Positions 1 through 11,094 of a stretch of DNA of 64,000 nt are shown piece by piece. Under the pieces are notes generated by a model. The model was given only the letters and a program-made list of their open reading frames with translations. It ran no database searches and had not been told where the DNA came from. Numbering within the stretch: position 1 is the stretch's first letter; every line of letters begins with the position of its first letter. The stretch lies in NCBI GenBank assembly GCA_005784505.1, contig VCAZ01000021.1, positions 3,141,308 to 3,205,307 of the forward strand, in the 5' to 3' direction. The DNA comes from Bagarius yarrelli. Taxonomy: Eukaryota; Chordata; Actinopteri; Siluriformes; Sisoridae. The position numbers were made by a program, and so were the translations under genes.

Positions 1-2271
1 AAGAGGCATGTGTGTTGTGTTTAGAGAATTGTTAGTTTCTTAGATTTGTATGGTGACATTAGTTGGCCAGGCTGAACTCAGGCTGAAATTCAAAGGATAC
101 AAAGAAATGCCTTAACCTGTGATTGATCCTAGGCTTGTGCTACTCATAAGTGTTCTCTGGAGTGTCGAAATGTCCCCAGTGAACCCACTGTTCTCACAAC
201 AAGAATTGTTTTCTCATTAGCCAACATCACAAGTGGGGCTATTTAAGTGCACAGGAGCAAACCCATGATAGCAGGACGAGTGGCAATGTCCAGACTGGCA
301 CCATCAGATGAAAAGATCCTGTGAAATCCACCTGCTCTGAAATATCCGCTGAGCTTCTAAATGGTTTCTTAGACTAAGTGGCAAAAACAATTAAGCATGT
401 CTATCCCCAGGTTGAACCTGCTAAGCAACATCCTGGCAGGGTCCTCGGAAAAAATATATCAACATATTGGCTCTATCCAATAAAAACCCGTTTAGTTAAG
501 GATAAAAATGAAGCCAATGACACAACTAGTTTGTTTCTTTTGGGTCAGTAGCAAAAAACACTGCATTATTCATATTACTAAAGAGAGAATAGCATAAATA
601 AGTCAAACTCTTGCAATAATACAAACAATAAAGGAATTTAGAAAAATGTAAACATGGCTGATGGAGCATAGAGATAGTCGCATAAGCTAACATTTAAATA
701 CATATATCTCTGGCTTGATAACAGGGTCATTGGGGTGGGAATTCCTTTGCCCTATGCTTGTGCTTTGTTTGAACTTTTGTTTATATAACAGGAGGGGCAA
801 TTGACAAAGCAGTTAATGATATAATTTTTTCTGTGTTTGGCACACAAACACTAAAAGTGACAACTGCAACTGCTGCATCAAATAGTACTGTAATAAATAG
901 CAATTTACTTATTTACTAAAATAACCAAATTTATGCAAAAAAACTGCGGTAATAATGATAAGTAAATATTTTTATGTGGATATTAATACTTGAATGGTAA
1001 TCAGACTTTATCTTTTAAACATACTAGAGATTAAATAGTATGATTAAATAGTTTGATTAAATAGTATGTATAGTATAAATAGTATGATTGAATAAAGCAT
1101 AATAAAGTTTAAATGAATTAATAAATAAATGTTTGTGATTTAAAAAAAAAAATACTACAATAAAAGATAAAGCACAGATGTTTATTAGCTTATTTCCAGT
1201 TGATGTCATTTATGAACAAAGCATTGACCCACAAGGAGATCCCTGCACTGTAATTACTTCTACATATTTACATAAAACTACATACAGTTGCGCATATAAC
1301 AAAGTCCAGAGTTGCAACAAAGCATTGAAGTTGTGTTACTCTTTAAGCACTTAACACCGGGTTTCTTTGTCTTTAACTATTTTTCGTCCTCTGACAAACT
1401 TCAGGATTTCCTAACAGTCACACTGAATTGGTTTCATCATGAAGTTGTTAAAAGCCAGTTGTCTTTAAATTAAGGTCTTGGTATCACATGATATGCAGAA
1501 AGTGATTTGTTTGATTTACAGTTATTTTCCTAAATCTAAAATGCCCAATATGTCACTGTATTGAAGTCCCTGGATCATTTCTACCATGTAGACACATAAC
1601 ACTTTGCCTCCACATCAGTCTGTTTTCACTCGAGCCCTGGCTGATTATTCCAGTTGGGACCATGCTTGTTTTTATAAATTTAAGCTTACCACGTTGTGAT
1701 GCAGTTCTGTTTTCCAACTGACCTGATGATTCTTGATAAGATCATTTTTAATTTGTAATATAAATGTTCAAGGTGAAACACATGACTATGTGTAAAAACT
1801 GAGGACTAGCAGTGCTAGTGAATGTGAGGTAGTAGATATATTTGTGTGTAAGGGGCAGCCTTTGACAGCCTGAAGCCTCTAATATAATGTTTATCTTTAC
1901 AGACCCATGGGTTACTTGAATATACACGTTAAAATCTTTTCAAATTTAATTTGAAGGTCATATGATCCTCTCACATCTGTTTAACCCCCCCCCCATCCAT
2001 CTGAGCATCATTTACTGTACTGGTGCATTTCACAATTTCTCTGTTATTTAAAAGTTTAACCAATATAGACATCAATGCCTGTATGACAAATAATTTTACC
2101 CAGACTTTATAAAAAAGTAAATCGTCATATACATCAGATAATACCTGGCAGAAAACATTTCCAAATCACATAGAAATCAATAAATGACAAAAGCACAAAC
2201 TAGATGAATAAATAGCTCAAAATCACTTTGGAGTAAAATAAGTAAAGATAAAAAAGTAAAAAGGACTCTAC
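1..2271. other. No gene recognised
   Basis: AT-rich sequence with many stops in all frames. It contains short tandem variants of an attaaatagtatg-type unit near 1025-1095, an A-run at 1142 and a C-run near 1984. If the signal-peptide exon at 2272-2322 is real, this stretch would be the start of its first intron on the minus strand. I see no second exon in it. Confidence 0.4.
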
Positions 2272-2322
2272 CAGAAGCACAAGACTAGTCAGCAACACGG
2301 CAGCAGCAGTGGGTTGGTCCAT
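2272..2322 (-). CDS. Candidate first coding exon with signal peptide
   Basis: On the minus strand an ATG at 2322 with a fair Kozak context (G at -3, G at +4) opens 17 codons, MDQPTAAAVLLTSLVLL. This is a short polar start followed by a hydrophobic core, as in a secretory signal peptide. The reading frame reaches CTG followed directly by GTAGAG, a usable splice donor, so the exon would end at 2272 in phase 0 with the gene continuing leftward out of the window. Upstream lie a CT/GA tract that would sit in the 5' UTR and a CCAAT-containing region. Many secreted and cell-surface proteins have first exons of this size, so the gene cannot be named. Without splicing the frame runs on into AT-rich sequence with no domain. 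This is an inference from layout; a chance ORF is possible. Confidence 0.35.
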
Positions 2323-2447
2323 GCCTAGAAGGGCGCAGAGAGACTAGCACACGTGTGTGAGTGAGTGCAAGTGTGTGTGAGTGTGTGCAGAGTGTTTAGA
2401 GCTCTGCTCTCAGTGGCTCATAGGCTCGGCAAAAAGTCTCTGTTCCT

Positions 2448-2449
<2 letters not shown>

Positions 2450-2491
<42 letters not shown>

Positions 2492-2512
2492 GCTCTCTCT
2501 CTCACTCTCTCT
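2450..2512. repeat. (CT)n microsatellite
   Basis: About 60 bp of CT dinucleotides with a few interruptions (gtct, cgct, cact). On the minus strand it reads GA-rich and would lie in the 5' UTR of the candidate exon at 2272-2322. GA tracts near vertebrate start sites are common. Confidence 0.9.
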
Positions 2513-2537
2513 GGTTCTTTGCTCTCTGCCTTTTTTT

Positions 2538-2602
2538 TTAAAGGAGTCAGAGGGGTGCTTCGAGCCCCAAGAGCCTCTAGGTCCAATTTGCCAACCAATC
2601 AG
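2538..2602 (-). promoter_or_regulatory. Possible core promoter, minus strand
   Basis: On the minus strand, two ATTGG boxes (inverse CCAAT) near 2582-2587 and 2594-2599 precede a TTTAAA stretch at 2538-2543. The stretch is more GC-rich than the surrounding DNA, and a GA-rich leader and the candidate signal-peptide ATG follow at 2322. The order CCAAT, TATA-like, leader, ATG is consistent with a promoter, but each element is short and could be coincidence. Confidence 0.25.
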
Positions 2603-4925
2603 AAGAAGCCTTAGCCGAGTATACTAAACCAAACACAAGACTCGGGTCAGCTGTAGTTCCATTCACTCACGCACGTTATTCCTTTTCTCCCTGCTTAATT
2701 TTGCCTTCTTATACTGACACTTTGCCCTGTTTTTTTTACCTCTTGGTTTCTCAGTCCAGTCACTGTTTTTCATCTCAGCCTTTCATCATCTATCTACCTT
2801 TCTGTCTCCCTCTGGCTTCTGTCGTCTAACTCCACCTAATCTTAGTTCTGGCCTGGCCTCATATATCCACAACCCACGCACAATGCTCACCTTGGAAAAA
2901 CCAATGAATGACTAAATCCTAAAAAAATCCTCCAGATCCATGACCACAGACATTCTCATGCTTTTGCTTTGTATTCCAACTCAAACCCGCACTCTGCTGT
3001 TCATCTTATGTGATCTTTGCAAATGAAATAAAACAGTGCCATCAAATGATTTAGACCTAAATCACAGCAATTATGTGCTCTTTTTTTGCTTTTTTACAAT
3101 TTTTTTAATTTATACACAATTTATAGACTTCAATGAATCTCTTAAAAATGGAAGAGAGATAGTCATTCCCATATGTGCCTCTCAAGCATAGAACTAATGA
3201 GTTTAAAAATATGATTTAATGATAAGAAAATGACTAGAAATATGAATAATTTAAAAGGAAGTCCGATGATAGCTTCTTATTCCGCTATACTGATGTTCTA
3301 TAAAACATAGAGAAATTTTAACAATTCATTTACTATATAACAAGTATAACACAAATTACTATTTTAGAGGAATAGACAGTGTAAAAATACACTTTTGTAT
3401 TCTTATAAATTAAAATAAGTAGATAAAATTTATCACTGATTATTACAGTTACAGTACAACCCTAATGTGGTGGAGATATTTGCTCCTTATCACTGACCTT
3501 TTATGAACAGATAGTGTAGCCTATGATCCAGGTCTATCTCTATAAACTGTTACCGTCACTGTCTTGTAATCACAAAGGTGATTATACTGCAGATGTATGT
3601 GATGATTTCACATTCGTATCAAAGCTTATTTGACTTCTTCCTAGGATTAGTAAACTTGACTTCAAAAAAGATGATGTCATCAATGTACTTAAATCAGCAT
3701 GTGAATAAATAATTAAATAAAGGTGAATTTACCCTCATTTTATCAGTTTGTTGATCACTCCAGATTTCAAGCAGATTTTTATGCATCTCAAGTAAAAAAG
3801 GTTGGTTCAAATAAAGTTAAGAAAACATAAAAGCCTAAGATTATAAAATTCTTGCTATATTATCCCAAACACACACATTCTATTTGCTAACCAACAGAGA
3901 GCAAATAAGAGAACCTGTAAATTCACCAAAATAAAATAAATGCTAAATGACAACATAACAAAAAAGTGTATTGTAACTTCAATGCCTATTTCAGACTATA
4001 ATATTTCAGATTCATTGTCATTAATATCTAGTCAGATGTCTATTAGCTAATATTTAGCTAGCTTCTGAATACATGGTCGTAAAACATTTAAAAATCGAAA
4101 TAATTCCATTATAACTTCGTTTGAGATATCTTATGACAGTCATTCTATTTGCTCGTGTCAGTTCTAACAAGTTTATGAATAATCTCAGAAAATGGGAAGC
4201 AGTTATTTATAAGCGTCATAGCGAACAGATTTATGTAAAAGCAAAGCTGCTGCATAAAATTAACAGTTTAACATTAAAAATCTATAGAATATATCGAAAT
4301 CCAATAAACATTAAAAAGACTGAGCATGAGAAGAGAAACAAACCATATGATAATGATAATAGTGTAATGAGGCCTCCTACAAGACTATACACCAGGGAAC
4401 AGCTGGCAACCAGGTTCAGTCCAGCTTTTTTTTTTTTTTTACCAAGTCCACTGGGAAAATAGGCAGGACATGGAACAGGCCAGTTCGAAATCAATAAAAA
4501 AACAGATTCTCTTGGCTAGACTTCGGTCTGCGGGTGGCTGGCTTGGGTCATGTCAGCAATGGCCACTGACATCTTATAAAATTATTAGCTGTAAACATGA
4601 ATACAATTTACAATGGGTCTGTTTACTGTTGCCTACAGCTTTAGCCTCAGAAATCACACCCACAAACTGTTTGTTGAATGTCTGATCATATGACACACAA
4701 ATTATACCCATCCTAATTTATTTGATACTACCAAATTTCCAAGAAAGGCAGGCATGAAATCTTACCGGTTACCTGATTACAAAACTGTTGTGACACTTTA
4801 TGTCCCTTATAAAAGAACTGTGATTGGTTGCTTTACATGTTAGTCAGATGCTCTATTGGTTAATAAAAGACGCTGTGAAGTCTAGAACCTCTGCCGGTAG
4901 TCTGCAGGTCTGACTACACGAGGCA
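2603..4925. other. No gene recognised
   Basis: AT-rich non-coding sequence. An apparent 113-codon plus-strand frame at 4121-4462 ends in a poly-T-coded phenylalanine run and shows no domain or codon bias, so I treat it as chance. Confidence 0.4.
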
Positions 4926-4929
4926 CAAT

Positions 4930-5375
4930 GTGTTTGCCTTCACACTTACAACTAAGGTATACTGGTAGACCTTCAGGAAAAAAGATGCCAACCCTGCGAG
5001 AATTCTGAGACACCAGTGACCAGGTTCCTGCCCCGTTCCTTGATTTCAAAAAGCTTCAAGAATGCACTGGGACTCACTCTGCTCCACTGAACCGGAGCTA
5101 GAGTTAACATTATATTTGATTATTACAATAATTAGTAAACAGTAATTAACTATAACATGCGGTTTTACCCAAATGAGTATGGGTTCCCTCTTAAGTCTGG
5201 ATCCTCTCAAGGTTTCCTCTCACTTCACCTTCTTCAGGTTTTTCCTTGCCATCGTTGACTCCGGCTTGGCCATTAGGTACAAACATACACTTTTTCACTG
5301 TTACTGCATTCTGTGTAAATTCAAGACAATGCCTGTTGTTAAAAGATCTACACAAACAAAATTAAATTGAATCCT
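4930..5375 (+). mobile_element. L2-like LINE 3' end
   Basis: The region has the look of teleost L2-type LINE 3' UTRs: a tgggttccctcttaagtctgg-like stretch, 'ctctcaaggtttcctctcac', 'ttccttgccatcgttgactc', then a tail of 'gcctgttgttaaaagatc' followed by aaattaaattgaat. The order matches the known tail layout (stem region, Gly/Leu-rich remnant, short A/T repeat). No reverse transcriptase reading frame is attached, so this is a 5'-truncated copy, which is usual for LINEs. Confidence 0.55.
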
Positions 5376-7169
5376 TCTGCCAGTGATTCCTAACACCTAT
5401 GTTGGCAACTAATGCATTGTTTTCATCGTTATTTTTGCAACTAGAATAATCATTGAAACTCCATTGTCTGAGCATTTATCACATCGTGTCAGATAATCAA
5501 TTTCCGTAGCCATCTTCATACTCTATGACTGTCCTTAATTTAGTCTTGTTGCATACAAATTACATATTTTGTTGTACATAATATACACATTTTAAATACA
5601 GAAAACAAAACTCAAACTCAGAATTAGGAGTTTTAACATGTGACATTAAACTCTGTACTTTAAAAGACAGTTTAGACAGAATAAATAGTAACCTCCGCTT
5701 TAAATCCTTAATACACAGTGCATGTGCTTAAACCATGATTTATAAAAAGTAATAATTTATATGTTTTATAGGTCTAGATATAGAATGTTTTTCCCAGGAA
5801 AGAAATTTTACAGCCTGCAATTGAAAATCAACCACAAGCACTAAAAACAGGAATTAAAATGAAAATTTAATTGTCTGACACCATATCCCATTTATTTTAT
5901 CTATGCGGCTTGGGAAATGGGAAAATGACAGAACATAGAACATTAATCTATTAACAAATACACTGAGCCTATTTAGCAAGATACGGTACATATTTCATGC
6001 CATTATTCATTTTTATGACTATATTACTGATTTTTGATGGCGTTATAAGGGGTGTTTCATAAAAAGAAGGCCACATTTAAGACCACTGCACCATGCATTA
6101 CTTAACTTAAAACTGACATCTGACCATACTAACTGTTTTCTTCTTTTTTGACTGTATATTTTACATTCCAGACACTGGTATTATTGTTATTAAACTACAA
6201 ATCAATGCCACAGTAATTTTTAGGCACATTAGTCATCCACACCATTATGAACACAAACACTGTCACCATGGCTCTTCTAACTTTATCTGGGTCTGTTGTT
6301 GGTCAATCCAAAGACCAGGCAAACCAGTCTGACTCAGTGGGAGGTTGCTTGTATTCCAGAGATGATAGATTTATTCACCCATAAAGAGCTCAGCTGAGGA
6401 CTCACTCTCTGTCTGAGCTTTGTGGTCAAGCCATTCCACATAAATAACATTCTCATGGGAATTAGAAATACCAGTCGGACTGATTAGAGTGTCTGTAATT
6501 TCCTGCTCCTCACCTACTGACCTTTTCATTACGGATCAGTACACAGGAAGATATTAAGCCTAACAAAGACATACAAAAAATAGCGTTCTCTATTTTTCTT
6601 CTGACTAAAATAAAAAAACCCCAAAACTGTCAACTTAAAAAAGACCCTGATTTCCTGCAATAAATAAATAAATAAACCTTATAAACCTGCAGCTATTCTT
6701 CCACAGTTAAAACGAAAAGAAGCATGCCTTAATCTATTCACAGCTGAGGTTAGGTGGGCTATATGATAAAAAGGTGGTCATGTTTGTTAAAACCAACTCT
6801 ACTAGTTAAAATCAGTCATAAAATAAAGAATACTCGGAAACCTAGTAGTCTCGCTTTCTTTGCTGTGCTGTCGTCCTGTCTGCTAACTGATTTGTTATGG
6901 TTCATTAACTCCATACAGAGGAGCTGAATAGTGTGTTGCTGCTTCAGTAGGCTAAGAACAGTTAAGGTGCTCAACATTACCACCATCTATTAAAAATGTT
7001 ATTTTTTTGACAGAAGTATGACCAATGTGGGTTTAAGTACTTGTACAACCATTTATTTTAAACCTTCAAATTTTTGCTCAAAAAAAAAAAAAAAACACCC
7101 AGTAAGTAGAAAGAAGAAGAATAAGCTACATGAAAGGGCTAAAGATTTTTGGACATGTATGTCTTCCCG
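5376..7169. other. No gene recognised
   Basis: AT-rich sequence with scattered stops and a short aaat repeat near 6660. No convincing exon or repeat family seen. Confidence 0.4.
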
Positions 7170-7225
7170 AAGTGTTGTTGCAAAATACCTTTGGTATGTT
7201 TTAGCATTACATTATTCCTTCACCT
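7170..7225 (+). mobile_element. Tc1-like MITE fragment
   Basis: The stretch 'acctttggtatgttttagc' followed by attacattattccttcac closely resembles 25617-25645 (acctttgcatgttgcagc, attgcattattccttcac). Both belong to a family seen several times in this window. Only the internal part is present here. Confidence 0.35.
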
Positions 7226-7283
7226 TAAACACTATGATGTATGTTTGTATGATGTATGAGTTCTGTTACATTACAGAAAATTA

Positions 7284-7333
7284 CTGTTTTGCACTATGTG
7301 CAATGTTGTGGTTTTGCACATAGTGCAAAGCAG
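7284..7333. other. Near-perfect hairpin, 20-bp arms
   Basis: Arms at 7284-7303 and 7314-7333 are inverted complements with one mismatch, which would be a G-U pair in one RNA sense. The core is ttgcacatagtgcaaa. The loop is 10 nt. Pairing does not extend well beyond the arms, which is short for a microRNA precursor. It could be a small MITE remnant. Confidence 0.8.
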
Positions 7334-8422
7334 TTTACCTTCTTTACAATGGCTGAATAAAAAAAACAAGATGCATTTGGTGATGTGCTGCTCACAGTTT
7401 GTGTGGGGTATTACGGTGATTAGTCAAATATCCAAAAACGTCACAGGGAGTGAATAAAATTGCATGGTTGGGCAGAAAGCACAGAAAATAGTAACATTTC
7501 TGAAGGGATGGGGATTATTATTAGTCTGCATTATTAATGATTTTGGAGAGAGAAACAATCATGTATAAGCACATATTCATGTGTTCATGACTTAGAACTA
7601 GAGGTCACAGCTGCTGTGTCTCAGAATCCAATGCAGCTTTTACAAGGTCATAGAGGTGAGGTGAGGTTCTGCAGTCATTCTATATCATTCCACTATTTTT
7701 CTTTTCCCTCCTTTTCCCTTAAGAAAACATAAAATATTAACAATAGCTTATAAAACACACAACCAAATAAGGCTTGCTCGCTGATGAGTGACTCACAAAC
7801 ATTTAGTCTCTAAATTTTCTTTTGAAATTATTTGATAATAAGTGGTTAAGCAAATACAAGCTACAGCCAGGAGGTGCTGAGATGCTGTCAGATGTAATCG
7901 ATCACTTATCAGATGCACTCAGTGTTTTTTTTTCTATTTCCATTTGCATCATACTTTTTAAATCCTTGCTTCTTGTTCACACCAAATCTAGAAGGGATTA
8001 TTCCATGAATATGGATCCACCAGCAAACCTAATTTAACTGAATTGAATTGCAAATTAATGTGTATCATATGTGTGATGAGAAAGTCTCCAGCTCTCTGGT
8101 TCATATTAGTCCAGCTGTAAATCCTGGACAAATATGCAGCATACAGGTTTTATTTCTTTAATGCTTCAGTTTTATGTTGGTAATGTCTCATTAGATTTAT
8201 AAGGAAGGTAAACCTTTAGATGCATGAGTGACTGGACCCTATACTCTTCCATCGTCAGAAATGACCTGTGTTGGAATCAATGTGTTTTTATGCCTTTTTG
8301 TCATTTTGGTAAAGAAAAATTATTTGTATCATATTTCGGTCCACACTTTGAATGATTTCATATTTGAAATTTTTTTATTTAATTTACATTTTTAACACAG
8401 ACTGAAAATTGAAAGCAAAAAT
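7334..8422. other. No gene recognised
   Basis: AT-rich non-coding DNA. A 71-codon plus-strand frame at 7822-8037 has no recognisable domain and no splice context that I can support. Confidence 0.4.
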
Positions 8423-8505
<83 letters not shown>

Positions 8506-8526
8506 CCTACCTACCTATCTATCTAT
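8423..8526. repeat. (TCTA)n microsatellite
   Basis: About 100 bp of tetranucleotide repeat, mostly atct/tcta, with a short acct variant block near 8505-8518. It abuts the left end of the Tc1 element, so the transposon may have inserted at a TA inside the array. Confidence 0.95.
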
Positions 8527-9305
8527 CGTCATGTGAAAAAAATGAGGACACCCTGTGAAAGCCTGTGTGTTTTGTAACATATTTGGATATGTATGGTATC
8601 AATTTAAAGCAATACTGAGAGATTCAAGTAATATAACTAAACACTTAAAAGTAAAGAAAAAAAAACTTTCTGTAAAATCTATTTTAAAAAAAAGAATAAT
8701 TTCTGGTGAGAAATAAATTAGGACATCCCAACATTAATTCCCAGTTAAAATGGCTAAAATCACACACAGGTGTATCACATCAGGTACAGATGAATAAAAC
8801 ATTATTACACAGCTGTTTGAAGGAGGTTGTCCCTATTTAAAGCTCAGACATTTAGTTTGGTGTGCTCTTGACTGTTAAAGTGACAGTAAACACCATGGTG
8901 AGATCGAAAGAGCTGTCTGAGGCTTTCAGGAAGAGGATTGTAGCAGCTACAGCAGGTTCTTGCTACTGTTGATGTGAAAGTGCGTGACTGTACAATCAGA
9001 AAGAGCCTACACAAGTTTAACTTACATGGGAGGGTGTGCAAATGAGAAACCTTTGCTCTCTAACAAAAACACAAAAGCCAGACTGAAGTTTGCCAAAGAG
9101 AACATAGACAAAGACCAGGACCAAAAACTAGGACTTTTTTGGACACTGCAACAGAGGGCATGTTTGGTGTAAACCAAATACAGCATTCCAGAAAAAGAAC
9201 CAACCATACCAACTGTGAAACATGGAGGTGAAAGTGTCCTGGTTTGGGGATGCTTTGCTGCAGCAGGAGCATTAAAAATTGTGTCCTAATTTTTTTACAT
9301 GACTG
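8527..9305 (+). mobile_element. Internally deleted Tc1-like transposon
   Basis: Inverted ends are visible: the left end cgtcatgtgaaaaaaatgag continues with gacacc, and the right end ggtgtc-type sequence reads gtgtcctaatttttttacat followed by gactg. At 779 bp the copy is about half the usual Tc1 length. Transposase remnants read in shifting frames: MVRSKELSEAFRKRIVAAT near 8895 (the N-terminal helix-turn-helix start), then NKNTKARLKFAKENIDK near 9062-9112, then a tryptophan/glycine-rich stretch at 9205-9270 that resembles the part just before the second catalytic Asp. Frameshifts and stops separate these blocks and the C-terminal catalytic part is absent, so the copy is dead. It sits beside a TCTA microsatellite. 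Confidence 0.85.
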
Positions 9306-9559
9306 ATCTCTCTCTTTCTTTCTCTTTCTCTAATGTGTTACAAACGTGTCAGTAAGCTTGTGGAAACTTAAACATAGACTAGACCATGAACCATATATGA
9401 CACTGCAATTTAAATCAACTCAGTTTTATGCCAACTGAATGACAAAACTGATTGCAAGTCATAGAGTATTGTATGTGCTCAATTTTTGTAAATGTGCAAA
9501 GTTATACTAATGTTTAGTCAATATTGCATATGCAGGTCAATTTGACTTATGTTCATGGT

Positions 9560-10022
9560 ATTCCATTTATTAAATAACAGAGCAACATCATGTCCTCACT
9601 GTATCATCATTTTATGTAACTTAGCTAGGAATCAAGTCACACAAACAGACATTTCACCTCTGACCTTTCTATACTCATCCAAAGCATACTTTTGATTGTC
9701 ATTTAGAGTCATATTAGTGAGGTCAGACACTGAGGTTGATTGAGAAGGTCTGGAGAGAAGTCAGCATTACATTTCATTCCAAAGGTGTTCAGTGGGTTAG
9801 AGGTTAGTCTAGGGCATTCGAATGCATTCACTTCAACCATAACACACCATGCACTTAAATAGTTCAAGGGCTTTGTGCACAGGGCCTTGTCATGCTTAGT
9901 TTAAGTAAGTAATCTTTCTGCTGCAGCATGCAGAGAAATCTAAATGTGTGGATATAGATTAAAGAAGAACCACATATGGATCTGTTGGTGAACTGTCCAC
10001 AAATTTTTGTCCCTATAGTGTA
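9560..10022 (-). mobile_element. Tc1-like non-autonomous element fragment
   Basis: The right end reads 'tttttgtccctatagtgta', the complement of the tacactatatggacaaaag-type inverted end of a family common in fish. Inside it are 'ccaaaggtgttcagtgggtt' and 'gggccttgtcatgcttag', also typical of the family. Related pieces lie at 21890-22150, 25520-25735 and 32303-32465. No transposase frame survives. Confidence 0.5.
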
Positions 10023-10194
10023 TTTTGACTAAGGTAACATCGGATTGAAAAAGTGTTTGGTTAACTGTAAACAAAACATCTGCAAAGCAGAATACAGGCA
10101 AAGGAAAGCTCAGGACATGAATGACGGTTAAGGATCATATGCAACGAATTATCAGGCATGACATGCAGGTTGTAAACTTTTATTCCTATTGAAG

Positions 10195-10293
10195 TGACAG
10201 GTGACTTGCTTTCATGCTGTACACTAAAATTTGTACTACACGTTACAAAAGCTTGGAATGTCGATGCCGTTATATATAGCAAGTCACCTGTCA
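10195..10293. mobile_element. 99-bp inverted-repeat element
   Basis: The perfect 16-bp inverted pair tgacaggtgacttgct at 10195-10210 and its complement at 10278-10293 bounds an 67-bp centre. It looks like a tiny MITE or the ends of a foldback. It lies 27 bp left of the larger foldback element at 10321. No clear target duplication is visible. Confidence 0.7.
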
Positions 10294-10320
10294 TGAAACA
10301 GCCGGACCACCCTAGTGCTC

Positions 10321-11085
10321 TGGAGGTGATTTTTTGCCTAGTAAGATGCGGTCCTGGTTTAACATCCTTTGTTGATCCTGAATCAACATTTCAATCAACT
10401 AATCATAACCATCTGATGTCAGCAGTGTGTATCGACCAAACCTGCCTCAGCCTTCAAAATCTAAATTTAATGTTATAAATGTATTTATTAAATTAAAGAA
10501 TTAAACACTTGGCATATGTAATACACTACCGGCTATAATGAACAATTGCACACATGTATGTGCAGAATTATGTGTGAGCATTTCCTTTACCTTCATGGCC
10601 AAAAATAAATGCGTGTGTGCGGTAAAATGCATTTAGGTATGCATGCATAAATAAAAGGTAAATTTCTAGATTAAAATCATGGTTATAAAAAAGTTGTTGC
10701 TTTATTGCGTTTTCTACAGATGTACTATTTTAGAGTATTTTACATTCAATTGTGCATTAGCGCAATTAATACAGTCTTAATTTCTTTAATATTGTCTTTG
10801 AACTATCATAAAACATTTTAATATAGTTTGTCTAATTTCATGTTGAGATCCATTGTTAATACAGCGTTGATAATGACAGCGTTATTGTCAGTAAATTGTT
10901 CCAGAAACAACGAATTTCCATTCTCAGCCAAAAAACCCCACATTTTTCAGCATTTACTCAGAAAAATGAATTGAGGCGGGACACACTGATGACATCAGAT
11001 GGTTATAATTGGTTAAAATGTTGATTCGGTATCAACAAAGGATGTTAATCCAGGACCACATCCTACTTGGCAAAATCACGTCCAA
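10321..11085. mobile_element. Foldback MITE with long inverted ends
   Basis: About 110 bp at the left end (10321-10432) reappear as the inverted complement at 10975-11085 with roughly 85-90% identity by eye, for example 'gcggtcctggtttaacatcc' against the complement of 'ggatgttaatccaggaccac'. The 9-bp word ctagtgctc flanks both sides (10312-10320 and 11086-11094), which fits a target-site duplication. Long terminal inverted repeats plus a 9-bp duplication suggest a Mutator-like or similar cut-and-paste element. The 540-bp centre has no long frame, so the element would be non-autonomous. One further end lies at 47035-47145. Confidence 0.7.
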
Positions 11086-11094
11086 CTAGTGCTC

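Noticed and set aside
2410..2598. 62-codon minus frame rich in Arg/Glu over the CT tract
   Set aside because: It is the translation of the (CT)n/(GA)n microsatellite and upstream DNA, with no domain.
4121..4462. 113-codon plus frame
   Set aside because: AT-driven composition ending in a poly-T-coded Phe run; no splice or domain support.
8423..8526. CRISPR-like array
   Set aside because: Simple tetranucleotide repeat without spacers, in a vertebrate context.
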